From the NCBI GenBank assembly GCA_963790085.1, contig CAWBNH010000006.1, positions 310,001-374,000 of the forward strand: 64,000 nt of DNA, written 5' to 3'. Source of the stretch: CAXMST01 sp963790085. GTDB lineage: Bacteria > Actinomycetota > Thermoleophilia > Solirubrobacterales > 70-9. The notes under the pieces are model-generated. The model saw only the letters and a program-made list of their open reading frames with translations. It was not told the DNA's origin and did not search any database. This document shows, piece by piece, positions 53,194 through 61,151 of this stretch (its first letter is position 1; each line of letters starts with the position of its first letter). The translations under genes and the position numbers were made by a program.

Positions 53194-54684
53194 GTGGAGC
53201 AGCCGGCCGAGAGACTGACCGCCCTCGACGCGACCTTCCTCGAGCTCGAGGAAGCCGACGAGTGCGCACACATGCACATCGGTGCGGTGATCCTGCTCGA
53301 GCCGCGACCGGGCGGCGGCGCTCCGCCGCTGGGCCTGATCCGCAGCGAGATCGTCGCCCGCCTCGATCGCCTTCCCCGCTACCGGCAGCGGCTCTCGAGC
53401 CCGAGGACCGGCGGGCTCAACTGGCCGGAGTGGGAGACGGACGAGGACTTCGACATCGCCCACCACGTGCGGGCCGAGGGGCTGCCGGCGCCGGCCGGGA
53501 CGGACGAGCTTCGCGAATGGGCGGGCGAGTACTTCTCGATCAGGCTCGACCGTTACCGCCCGCTCTGGGAGCTGGTCGTGCTCGAGCTCGGCGACGGCCG
53601 TTGGGCGATGGCCAGCAAGACCCACCACTGCCTGGTCGACGGAGTCGGCTCGGTCGACGCGGCGAAGGCGATACTCGACACCGAGCGAGCCCCCGAGAAT
53701 GGGGGCGGCGGCCGCTCGGAGCCGCGGGCCGATCAGGACGGCAGCGGCGCCTCGGAGGAGGGGCGTTCGGCGGGGCTCGACGTCGGCGCCGTGGCGCGGC
53801 TGCCGCTGCGGGTGGCCGGCGGAGCGATGCGGGCCGCATCGACGGCGCTCGGCACGGCCGCGTCAACTCTGGAGCGGGTGACGGACCCCCATCAGCTCGC
53901 CGAGACGATGCGGCGGTCGAAGGCGATGGTCGAGCTGCTCTTCCGTGACGAGGTCGTGGCCGCCCCCTCGGTCAGCCTCAACGGGCCGATCGGGGCGCAT
54001 CGTCGGCTCGCCGTGATCGAGGTCCCGCTCGAGAAGCTGAAGGGGATCAGGGCCGGCCTCGGTGGCACCGTCAACGACGCCGTATTGGCTGCCGCCACAG
54101 GCGGCCTGCGGGCGTTGCTGATCGAGCGCGATGAGAGCCTTCCCGAGCAGGGTCTGCGGGCGATGGTCCCGGTCAACATCCGCCCGGCGGCCGACCGCCT
54201 CGCTCTCGGGAACAGGATCACGACGCTCTACGTCCACCTCCCGGTCGCCGTCGAGGAGCCGGCCGAGCGCTACCGGAGGCAACTCGAAGAGGCGGAGGGC
54301 CTGAAGTCCTCCGACCAGGGGATCGGGGCCCGCGCGCTGATCGACCTGACCGCGATGGCGCCCCCAGTGATCCACAGCTTCCTCGCTCGCTCGCTGTTCG
54401 CGACGCGGCTGTTCAACGTCACGATCACCAACGTGCCCGGACCACAGATGCCGCTCTACGCGATGGGCTCGGAGGTGGAGGAGATCTGGCCCCTGGTCCC
54501 GCTCGCCGCCGAGCACGCCATCGGGCTCGCCGTGCTCAGCTACAACGGGTCCGTCTTCTTCTGCATCAACGCCGACCACGACTCGGTGCCGGACCTCGCG
54601 GTCCTGCGCGACGCGATCGAGGCGGAGGTCGACTCGCTCGCCGAGCTGGCTCAGGCGAGCATGTCGCTGAGCAAGTCGACGTAG
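53194..54684 (+). CDS. Wax ester synthase/diacylglycerol acyltransferase
   Basis: A protein of 496 residues. The catalytic HHxxxDG motif is present in KTHHCLVDGVGSVDAAKAIL; the opening RLTALDATFLELEEADECAHMHIGAVI and the late NVTITNVPGPQMPLYAMG are family hallmarks. It makes wax esters or triacylglycerol from acyl-CoA for storage. In mycobacteria the homologue tgs1 belongs to the DosR regulon. GTG at 53194 fits the family start. Its 3' end overlaps the convergent glycosyltransferase by 34 bases. Confidence 0.93.
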   Translation: MEQPAERLTALDATFLELEEADECAHMHIGAVILLEPRPGGGAPPLGLIRSEIVARLDRLPRYRQRLSSPRTGGLNWPEWETDEDFDIAHHVRAEGLPAPAGTDELREWAGEYFSIRLDRYRPLWELVVLELGDGRWAMASKTHHCLVDGVGSVDAAKAILDTERAPENGGGGRSEPRADQDGSGASEEGRSAGLDVGAVARLPLRVAGGAMRAASTALGTAASTLERVTDPHQLAETMRRSKAMVELLFRDEVVAAPSVSLNGPIGAHRRLAVIEVPLEKLKGIRAGLGGTVNDAVLAAATGGLRALLIERDESLPEQGLRAMVPVNIRPAADRLALGNRITTLYVHLPVAVEEPAERYRRQLEEAEGLKSSDQGIGARALIDLTAMAPPVIHSFLARSLFATRLFNVTITNVPGPQMPLYAMGSEVEEIWPLVPLAAEHAIGLAVLSYNGSVFFCINADHDSVPDLAVLRDAIEAEVDSLAELAQASMSLSKST

Positions 54685-56060
54685 GCGATCAGGTGCCGGG
54701 TGCCCAGGTAGCGGTCCCGAACGCGCTCGTGCCCGGCGGCGCCCATCAGCTCGACCAGCGATCGGTCCCCGAGCAGCTCGGCCGCGGCGCGACCGAACGC
54801 GTCGAGGTCGGCCGGGTCCTCGATCAGGCGTCCGGTGACGCCGTCGATGATCTGCTCCTGTAGGCCGCCGACGGCGCCGGCGATCACGGGCTTCGACTTC
54901 CACATGGCCTCTGTCGCGGTCAGGCCGAAGCCCTCGGCGAGGCTCTTCTGAGCGACCACCGTCGAGCGGCGCTGGATCGCGTTGACCATCGCCGCGTTCT
55001 CGGCGACGTCGTCCATCGGCAGGCTGACCAGATGCACTCGCCGCCGGTCCTCGTCGCCCAGGGCCTCGCGGGCGGCGACCACCTCCCGGTAGACCTCCGC
55101 CCCCTCCGGGTCGTCCGCGACGCCGTCGGCGATCGGCCCGACGAGCAGCAGATGGGCGCCGGGATCATCGACGTGCTCCGCGAAGCCCTCGAGCACGCCG
55201 ACCGGGTCCTTGAGCCGGTCCCAGCGAGAGACCTGGGTCAGGACCCGGGCGTCCTTGGGGAGCGGCTCATCCTGGACGATCAGCGCCCGCCGGTCAACCC
55301 GGGCCACGCTTCCGTCGAGCCGGCGAAAGACCGCCGCGTCGCCGCTGTCGGGGGAGAGACCGATCCGGTCGAGAATCGAGGCCACCGCCATCGGGGGCAG
55401 CTCCTCGTTCTTCGGGGAGAAGGCATCGATCGACGGGTGAATCACTGCCACCTTGGCCGGGTCGAGGCCCTCCCAGGCGTAGTCGGCGCGGGAGAACACG
55501 TACTTGTGGGCCGGCTCGATCAGCGGCCGCAGCAACGACCAGGCGTCACGAACCGTCGCGTTCGGATCGTCCGCCCCGATGTGGCAGCGCCAGATCACGA
55601 TCACGCCCGTCTCGACCATCCGCTCGGTCATCCCAGCCGTCTGGGGGTCATGCAGGTAGACGATGTCGCCGGGCCTGACGAGGCCGGCCAGGGCCTCGGC
55701 GTTCTCCTCGCAGACGCTCATGTATTCGCGACGATCCGCCTCCGTGATCCCTTCCTGCTCGCTGTCGATCCCGTGCAGCCGATTGTGGAGGCCCTTGGTG
55801 ATCCTGAAGAACTCGGCGTTGCCGCCCATCACGCTCCAGCGGACATCGACCCCGGCGCCGCGGGCGTAGGCGAGGAGCGAGTGCAGCAGCTCGGCGACAC
55901 CGCCTCCGGCCGCGGTCGAGTTGATGTGCCAGATGGCCCTGCCCTCCAGCAGTGTCCGCGCCCGCCCGATCGCCTCCTCGACGACGTCGTAGCCGTCGCC
56001 GAGCACCACGCGGAACCGCTCAGGGGGCATCGGCGCGATCGGAACGGATTCGAGCGCCAT
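54651..56060 (-). CDS. TreT-like trehalose-forming glycosyltransferase
   Basis: A protein of 469 residues of the GT4/GT-B fold. GRAIWHINSTAAGGGVAELLHSLL and LRPLIEPAHKYVFSRADYAWEGL match trehalose glycosyltransferring synthases (TreT), which join NDP-glucose and glucose. C-terminal VVAQKSLAEGFGLTATEAMW is the donor site with the EGFGL motif. Trehalose is a common protectant in dry soil actinobacteria. The order FAD oxidoreductase - treT (24 bases apart) suggests one transcript. The acceptor cannot be deduced safely. Confidence 0.82.
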   Translation of the reverse strand: MALESVPIAPMPPERFRVVLGDGYDVVEEAIGRARTLLEGRAIWHINSTAAGGGVAELLHSLLAYARGAGVDVRWSVMGGNAEFFRITKGLHNRLHGIDSEQEGITEADRREYMSVCEENAEALAGLVRPGDIVYLHDPQTAGMTERMVETGVIVIWRCHIGADDPNATVRDAWSLLRPLIEPAHKYVFSRADYAWEGLDPAKVAVIHPSIDAFSPKNEELPPMAVASILDRIGLSPDSGDAAVFRRLDGSVARVDRRALIVQDEPLPKDARVLTQVSRWDRLKDPVGVLEGFAEHVDDPGAHLLLVGPIADGVADDPEGAEVYREVVAAREALGDEDRRRVHLVSLPMDDVAENAAMVNAIQRRSTVVAQKSLAEGFGLTATEAMWKSKPVIAGAVGGLQEQIIDGVTGRLIEDPADLDAFGRAAAELLGDRSLVELMGAAGHERVRDRYLGTRHLIAYVDLLSDMLA

Positions 56061-56084
56061 CGGAGTCGAGGGGGACGCGCCCCC

Positions 56085-57311
56085 TCAGCCCCCCTCGGGC
56101 GGCTCGTGGGCGCCGGAGCTCATCGGCTCGGCGTGCCATTCGTGGGGCAGTGAAACCTCGACGTCGATCGAGCGGGCGGGGGGCTCGGGCTGTAGGGCGA
56201 GCGACTCCTCGGCCAGCCATGGGGCCAGATACCGCCCACTGACCTTGTGCGGCGGCCACCACAGATAGTCGCTGGAGACCGTGCCCTCGCCACTGCCGCC
56301 GCTCACCTCCGAGCGCATGTGGACGCTCTCCCCACCGGTCAAGAGCTTGCCCCGCAGGACCGGCCGGAAGGGTTGGGGATCGACGGCGGCGCCGAGCTCG
56401 AGGGCGATCTGCTCGGCGCAGGCATCGGCCTGCTGGGTGGCGATCCCGCCCTGCTTGATCGGGAAGCCGGTGCCGTCACCGGCCGCAAAGACGCCGTCCA
56501 GGCCTCGCACGCGACAGTGCTCATCGATCGGAATGAAACCATGCTCGTCGGCGGGGAGCCCCTCGATCCGCCTTCCCTCCATCACCGGCAGCGCCACCGC
56601 CGGCCCGCCCAGGTCGGGATTCCTGCCGGTCGCGTGCAGGATCCCGTCGTCCGCCTCCGTCACCCAGGTGTCGGGGCAGAAGCCGATGCCGCGCAGCTCG
56701 AGTAGCTCCGCCACCTCGGCGGCCGCCTGGGTCCCGAAGACGATCAACGGAGCCTGCTCTGGGGTGATCACCATCAGCTCGATGCCACGCTCGCCTAGCT
56801 CGCGCAGGCGTCGCGCCGTCATCAGCGCGAACTCGTAGAGCGGCAGCGGCCAGGTGACGCCCGGCGGGACGATCAGGTTGAGCCTGCCGCTGTCGGGGAC
56901 GCCGGCGAGGATCTGCTCGATCGTCTCCGGCGCCGACTCCGACCAGAGCGTGTGAGCCGACGGCAGCGCCGGGAGCATCCGCGCACCGACCGCGATCAGC
57001 GCCTGCCCGAAGGGCAGCTCGCCACCCTCGGCGAGGCCGATCCGGCGCGCATCGGCGTCGACCGAATCCACTGCGGACTGCACGAACGACGCTCCGAGCG
57101 ACTCCGCGATGGCGGGAAGCGACCGGCGATCGGCCGGCTCGGGCGAGAACGGCTCCCTGACCAGCAACGGCCGGTAGGTGAACTCATCGCCGGGCGCGAC
57201 GAGCGTCACCTCGGCCTGACCGTCGGTCAAGTCCTTGATCGCAAGCAGGCCCTCGAGCGCCGCGATTCCGCCACCGGCGATCACGACCCGCTGCGCAGCT
57301 GCCTCGACCAC
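56085..57311 (-). CDS. FAD-dependent oxidoreductase (NDH-2/sulfide-quinone reductase-like)
   Basis: A protein of 408 residues. The FAD-binding VVIAGGGIAALEGLLAIKDL opens it, FGQALIAVGARMLPAL is the second FAD contact and GLDGVFAAGDGTGFPIKQGGIATQQADA the third. The cysteines of sulfide-quinone reductase are not evident, and NAD-binding is weak, so the electron donor is unclear. It could feed quinone. GTG at 57311 lies seven bases after TAGGGT. A close paralog begins at 63081. Confidence 0.85.
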   Translation of the reverse strand: MVEAAAQRVVIAGGGIAALEGLLAIKDLTDGQAEVTLVAPGDEFTYRPLLVREPFSPEPADRRSLPAIAESLGASFVQSAVDSVDADARRIGLAEGGELPFGQALIAVGARMLPALPSAHTLWSESAPETIEQILAGVPDSGRLNLIVPPGVTWPLPLYEFALMTARRLRELGERGIELMVITPEQAPLIVFGTQAAAEVAELLELRGIGFCPDTWVTEADDGILHATGRNPDLGGPAVALPVMEGRRIEGLPADEHGFIPIDEHCRVRGLDGVFAAGDGTGFPIKQGGIATQQADACAEQIALELGAAVDPQPFRPVLRGKLLTGGESVHMRSEVSGGSGEGTVSSDYLWWPPHKVSGRYLAPWLAEESLALQPEPPARSIDVEVSLPHEWHAEPMSSGAHEPPEGG

Positions 57312-57318
57312 GGATACG

Positions 57319-57324
57319 ACCCTA
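57319..57324 (-). promoter_or_regulatory. -10-like TAGGGT of the FAD oxidoreductase gene
   Basis: On the minus strand TAGGGT, seven bases, GTG at 57311: leaderless geometry. Confidence 0.45.
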
Positions 57325-57397
57325 CCGACCGCCGCGGGGGGAAGGCAAGCGAACGGCGCCCCGGCCGCTGCGGGCAGCTTCTCAGGCGTCTCATCTA

Positions 57398-57403
57398 TAG
57401 GCT
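57398..57403 (+). promoter_or_regulatory. -10-like TAGGCT of the EF-G paralog gene
   Basis: TAGGCT, six bases (tgcgcc), GTG at 57410. An overlapping TATAGG also fits a -10 box. Confidence 0.45.
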
Positions 57404-57409
57404 TGCGCC

Positions 57410-59494
57410 GTGTCGCACAAGCCGGCTGATCGGATCCGCAACGTCGCCCTGATCGGCCATCGCGGCTGCGGCAAGACCTCGATCTGCGAGGCGCTGCTGT
57501 TCGAGGCGGGTGCGATCAACCGGCTCGGGCGCGTCGACGACGGCACCGCCGCCGCTGACTTCGAGGAGGACGAGCGCGAGCGCGGAATGTCGATCACGGC
57601 GTCCGTCTGCGCCGCCGAGTACGGCGACCGCAAGCTCAACCTGATCGACACTCCGGGCGAGCCGAGCTTCATCGCCGAGACGCTCAACTCGCTCTCGGTC
57701 GCCGACTCGGCGATCGTCGTGGTCAGCGGCGTCGCGGGGGTCGAGGTCGGCACCGAGCGGGTCTGGGAGCACGCCGCGGGGGCGGGACTGCCGCGACTGA
57801 TCTGCATCAACATGCTCGATCGCGAGCGGGCCGACTTCTTCGCGACGCTCGATGCCCTGAAGTCGGCGTTCGGTCCACACGTGGTCGCGACCGAGATCCC
57901 GATCGGCGCCGAGCATGAGGTGCGCGGCGTGGTCGATCTGATCGACATGAAGGCGTTCGTTCACGATGGCCCCGGCCGCGGCGACTTCACCGAGGCCGAG
58001 ATCCCCGAGGAGCTGCTCGAGCGGGCGACCGAGTTCCGCGAGAAGCTGATGGACGAGGTCGCCGAGAACTCCGACGAGCTGATGGAGCGCTACCTGGAGG
58101 GTGAGGAGATCTCGCACGATGAGATCGTCACGGCGCTGAAGCGAGGGGTGACCGAGGGTCACCTGTTCCCGGTCACCGGCAGCGTCGCCACCCAGAACCT
58201 GGGCACGGCCCGCCTGCTCGAGGCGATCGTCGAGGATCTTCCATCCCCGGCAATGCGAGGTCCGAAGACCCTGCTGAACGGCCAGGATGAACCGATCGAG
58301 GTCGAGCCCGACGACGACGGCGAGCTCGTAGCGCAGGTCTTCCGGACGACCGCAGATCCCTACGCCGGGCGCCTGAATCTGGTCCGGGTGCTGCGCGGGA
58401 CCCTCGCCACCGACAGCCAGGTCGAGAACGTGACCGCGCGCAAGCGGGAGCGGATCGGGGCTCTCGGCGAGCCTCGCGGCAGCGAGATCCGACCGGTCGA
58501 CGACCTCGGCGCCGGGGACATCGGCGTGATCCCGAAGCTGAAGAGCACCCGTGCCGGCGAGCTGCTCTGCTCGGGCCCCGAGGACCTCGCGGTGCCGCCG
58601 CTCGAGTTGCCGTCGCCGGTGATGGCGTTCGCCTTCGAGCCGCGGAGCAAGGGCGACGAGGAGAAGGCAGCGAAGGCGATCCGGCGCCTTCGTGAGGAGG
58701 ACCCGACCCTCGACGTGCACCGCGACCCGCAGACCGGTGAGCAGATCATCGCCGGGCTGACCCAGATCCACGTCGAGGTGGTGGTCGATCGGATGCGGCG
58801 TCGCTACGGCGCCGAGATCGAGCTGCACCCGCCGCAGGTCCCGTACGTCGAGACGATCCGGCGCCCGGCCGACGCCCACGCGCGCTACAAGAAGCAGACC
58901 GGGGGACGCGGCCAGTTCGCCGACTGCAAGCTCAAGATCAGCCCGGCCGAGCCCGGCAGCGGCCTGACCTTCGTCAACCAGATCAAGGGTGGAGTGATCC
59001 CGACCGGGTTCATCCCTGCAGTCGAGAAGGGGGTCAGGGAGGCGATGGAGCACGGCACGCTCGCAGGACACCCGGTCAAGGACGTCGAGGTACGGCTCTA
59101 CGACGGCCAGCACCACTCGGTGGACTCCTCGGAGATGGCCTTCAAGATCTGCGGCTCGATGGCTTTCAAGCAGGCGATGGCCGCGGCCGACCCCGCCCTG
59201 CTCGAACCGATCGTGCAACTGGCGATCACCGTGCCGGAGGAGTCCGTCGGTGACGTGATCGGTGACCTCAGCTCGCGGCGCGGCCATCCGCTTGGGATGG
59301 AGCCGAAGGCCTCGGTGACCGAGATCCGGGCCGAGGCGCCGATGTCCGAGGTGCTCGACTACGCGCCCGAGTTGCGGGCGATGACCGCGGGGCGCGGTGA
59401 GTACACGCTCGAGTTCGCCCGCTACGAGGAGGTCCCGGCGCAGCTGGTCGCAAAGGTCGTGGCCGCCGCCGAGCCCGCGGCTAGGCCGGCCTAG
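57410..59494 (+). CDS. Elongation factor G paralog (EF-G2-like)
   Basis: A protein of 694 residues with five EF-G domains. G1 is GHRGCGKTS. Several GTPase residues deviate from true EF-G: G3 reads DTPGEPSF, losing the catalytic histidine of DTPGH, and G4 reads NMLD in place of NKxD. The later domains (KQTGGRGQFADCKLKISP, FVNQIKGGVIPTGFIPAVEKG, then AEAPMSEVLDYAPELRAMTAG) are intact. It is thus probably not the housekeeping factor but an EF-G2-type protein with altered GTP use, perhaps in stress. The frame ends in a CTAG-rich palindrome. Confidence 0.9.
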   Translation: MSHKPADRIRNVALIGHRGCGKTSICEALLFEAGAINRLGRVDDGTAAADFEEDERERGMSITASVCAAEYGDRKLNLIDTPGEPSFIAETLNSLSVADSAIVVVSGVAGVEVGTERVWEHAAGAGLPRLICINMLDRERADFFATLDALKSAFGPHVVATEIPIGAEHEVRGVVDLIDMKAFVHDGPGRGDFTEAEIPEELLERATEFREKLMDEVAENSDELMERYLEGEEISHDEIVTALKRGVTEGHLFPVTGSVATQNLGTARLLEAIVEDLPSPAMRGPKTLLNGQDEPIEVEPDDDGELVAQVFRTTADPYAGRLNLVRVLRGTLATDSQVENVTARKRERIGALGEPRGSEIRPVDDLGAGDIGVIPKLKSTRAGELLCSGPEDLAVPPLELPSPVMAFAFEPRSKGDEEKAAKAIRRLREEDPTLDVHRDPQTGEQIIAGLTQIHVEVVVDRMRRRYGAEIELHPPQVPYVETIRRPADAHARYKKQTGGRGQFADCKLKISPAEPGSGLTFVNQIKGGVIPTGFIPAVEKGVREAMEHGTLAGHPVKDVEVRLYDGQHHSVDSSEMAFKICGSMAFKQAMAAADPALLEPIVQLAITVPEESVGDVIGDLSSRRGHPLGMEPKASVTEIRAEAPMSEVLDYAPELRAMTAGRGEYTLEFARYEEVPAQLVAKVVAAAEPAARPA
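59481..59494. repeat. 14-bp perfect palindrome at EF-G paralog stop
   Basis: CTAGGCCGGCCTAG ends exactly at the TAG stop codon. It contains two CTAG tetramers, a rare word in GC-rich genomes. It may act as a weak terminator or as a chance result of coding. Confidence 0.6.
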
Positions 59495-59524
59495 GCATCG
59501 GGCCCCGGTCCGCTCGCGCCGGCG

Positions 59525-60454
59525 CTAGACGCGGTGCGTGACGATCATCGGGCACTCCGACGAGGCGATCAGCTCGCTCGAGACGCTGCCGAGCAGCACA
59601 CGCCGGATCGGGCCGTAGCCCCGGGAGCCGACGACGAGCAGATCGAGCGACGCCGAGCGGGCGAGCAGCTCCGCCGCGGGATCACCGTGGACGATCTCGA
59701 CCGTGCGGGGCAACTCGCCCTCGAGCCGCCCCAGCTCGACCTCCGCGGCGTCGCGAATCGCCTCGCCGCGGCGATCGTGCAGGCCCCGGCCCACCAGTGC
59801 ATCGAGCGCCTCGCCGACGACGCGTGACTCCGCATGAGAACGGAGATCAACCACGCCGATCACCTCGAGCGCCGCGCCGTGCGCGAGCGCGAGATCGGCG
59901 GCAAACCGGAGAGCCTGCGCGGAGGTCTCCGAGCCGTCGAAGCCGACCCCGATCCGCTCGAGCGGGCCCGGCTCGGCCTCGGCGTAGCCGCGCGGCGCCA
60001 GCGCCACCGGACAGGGCGATCCGCTCAGCATCCGGTCGACCGTGGTCCCGGGGGCGAGCCTGCCGATCCGGCCGCGATGAGTCGAGCCGAGCACCAGCAG
60101 GCCGGCCGACTCGCGCTCGCAGAGTCCGGTCAGGCCGCGGCCGGCCGAGTCGTCGATCAGCACCCGCGGCTCGACCTCGAGGCCCCCCAGCCGGCTCGAT
60201 GCCATCCGCTCGAGCGCCTCCCCCCCCTGCCGCTCGAGGTCGGCGGTGATCTCCTGCCAGGTCCTGGCCTCCGGCGAGGGGCGCAGCGGCGGCTCGCCGA
60301 TCTCACCGGGCGGCATCGGCACGACGATCGTCGCCAGCACCCGGCCGCGCCCCGTCGCCAGCGCAGCCGCCAGCGCGGCCGCATCCTCTCCGCCCGCGCG
60401 GGCGTCGAAGGCGACGACCATCGCGGGCGCTTGATCTCGATCGCTGGCGGGCAT
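59525..60454 (-). CDS. Tandem universal stress protein
   Basis: A protein of 309 residues with two USP domains: VVAFDARAGGEDAAALAAAL to VLGSTHRGRIGRLAPGTTVDRM, then RIGVGFDGSETSAQALRFA to VVGSRGYGPIRRVLLGSVSSEL. ATP-binding glycines are conserved in the second domain and in the end of the first. It is a clear paralog of the gene at 43794-44672. ATG at 60454 lies 12 bases after TATCGT. It is divergent from the terminal oxidase genes. Confidence 0.92.
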   Translation of the reverse strand: MPASDRDQAPAMVVAFDARAGGEDAAALAAALATGRGRVLATIVVPMPPGEIGEPPLRPSPEARTWQEITADLERQGGEALERMASSRLGGLEVEPRVLIDDSAGRGLTGLCERESAGLLVLGSTHRGRIGRLAPGTTVDRMLSGSPCPVALAPRGYAEAEPGPLERIGVGFDGSETSAQALRFAADLALAHGAALEVIGVVDLRSHAESRVVGEALDALVGRGLHDRRGEAIRDAAEVELGRLEGELPRTVEIVHGDPAAELLARSASLDLLVVGSRGYGPIRRVLLGSVSSELIASSECPMIVTHRV

Positions 60455-60593
60455 CGGAGGGGGCGGACGATAGGCGATGCCGTCTCCCTCCCGGCGGCGG
60501 GGAGAGCCTCGAGCGGAGCAATGCACCGGTCTGCGGCTAACTACGGAACGGGATAAGTACCCGGCGGGAAAGGATTCAGCCCGTCTCGCCCGG

Positions 60594-61151
60594 ATGAACT
60601 CAACTCAGATCCTCATCACAGTCCTCTACGGGGCCGCCGTAATCGTCGCGGTCTTGATCTCGATCTTCGTGATCCGCTCGACCTCGGAACGGCGTCGCAG
60701 GCAACGCGGCGCCGACCTCGACGTGATCGTCGAGCGGGAGAACCGATACGCGCTGGGCGTCGCCGCCGCCCTGCTCGTCCTGCTGGTCTCGACCCTGTTC
60801 GCGATTCCCTACGGCGACACCGACGCCGAGGGGGCTCAGGTGGTCACCGTGGACTCGTTTCAGTTCGGCTGGACCCTGAGCCCCACCCGGGTCGTCGCCG
60901 GCGAGCCGGTCGTGTTCGTGACGCGGTCGAAGGACGTCCAGCACGGCTTCGGGCTCTACGACGACACGAAGCTGCTGAAGCAGGTCCAGGTGCAGGCGAT
61001 CCGGCCGGAGTCGGGCGACGAGTTCGGCCGCGAGCAGCGCATGACCTACACGTTCGACGAGCCCGGCACCTACGAGATCAACTGCCTCGAGTTCTGCGGC
61101 GTCGGCCACCACCTGATGATCGCCGAGCTGGAAGTGGTCGGGGGCGAGTAG
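60594..61151 (+). CDS. coxB: Cytochrome c oxidase subunit II (ba3-like)
   Basis: A protein of 185 residues. Two N-terminal membrane helices (ILITVLYGAAVIVAVLISIFVI; YALGVAAALLVLLVSTLFAIPYG) anchor a cupredoxin domain with the CuA ligands in CLEFCGVGHHLM and an upstream histidine in VQHGFGLY. Compactness and sequence fit the B-type (ba3) oxidases. Its TAG directly abuts the ATG of subunit I. It accepts electrons from cytochrome c or a similar donor and passes them to heme in subunit I. Confidence 0.93.
   Translation: MNSTQILITVLYGAAVIVAVLISIFVIRSTSERRRRQRGADLDVIVERENRYALGVAAALLVLLVSTLFAIPYGDTDAEGAQVVTVDSFQFGWTLSPTRVVAGEPVVFVTRSKDVQHGFGLYDDTKLLKQVQVQAIRPESGDEFGREQRMTYTFDEPGTYEINCLEFCGVGHHLMIAELEVVGGE

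Noticed and set aside
57395..59287. 630-codon frame antisense to the EF-G paralog
   Set aside because: Shadow of a clearly conserved gene.
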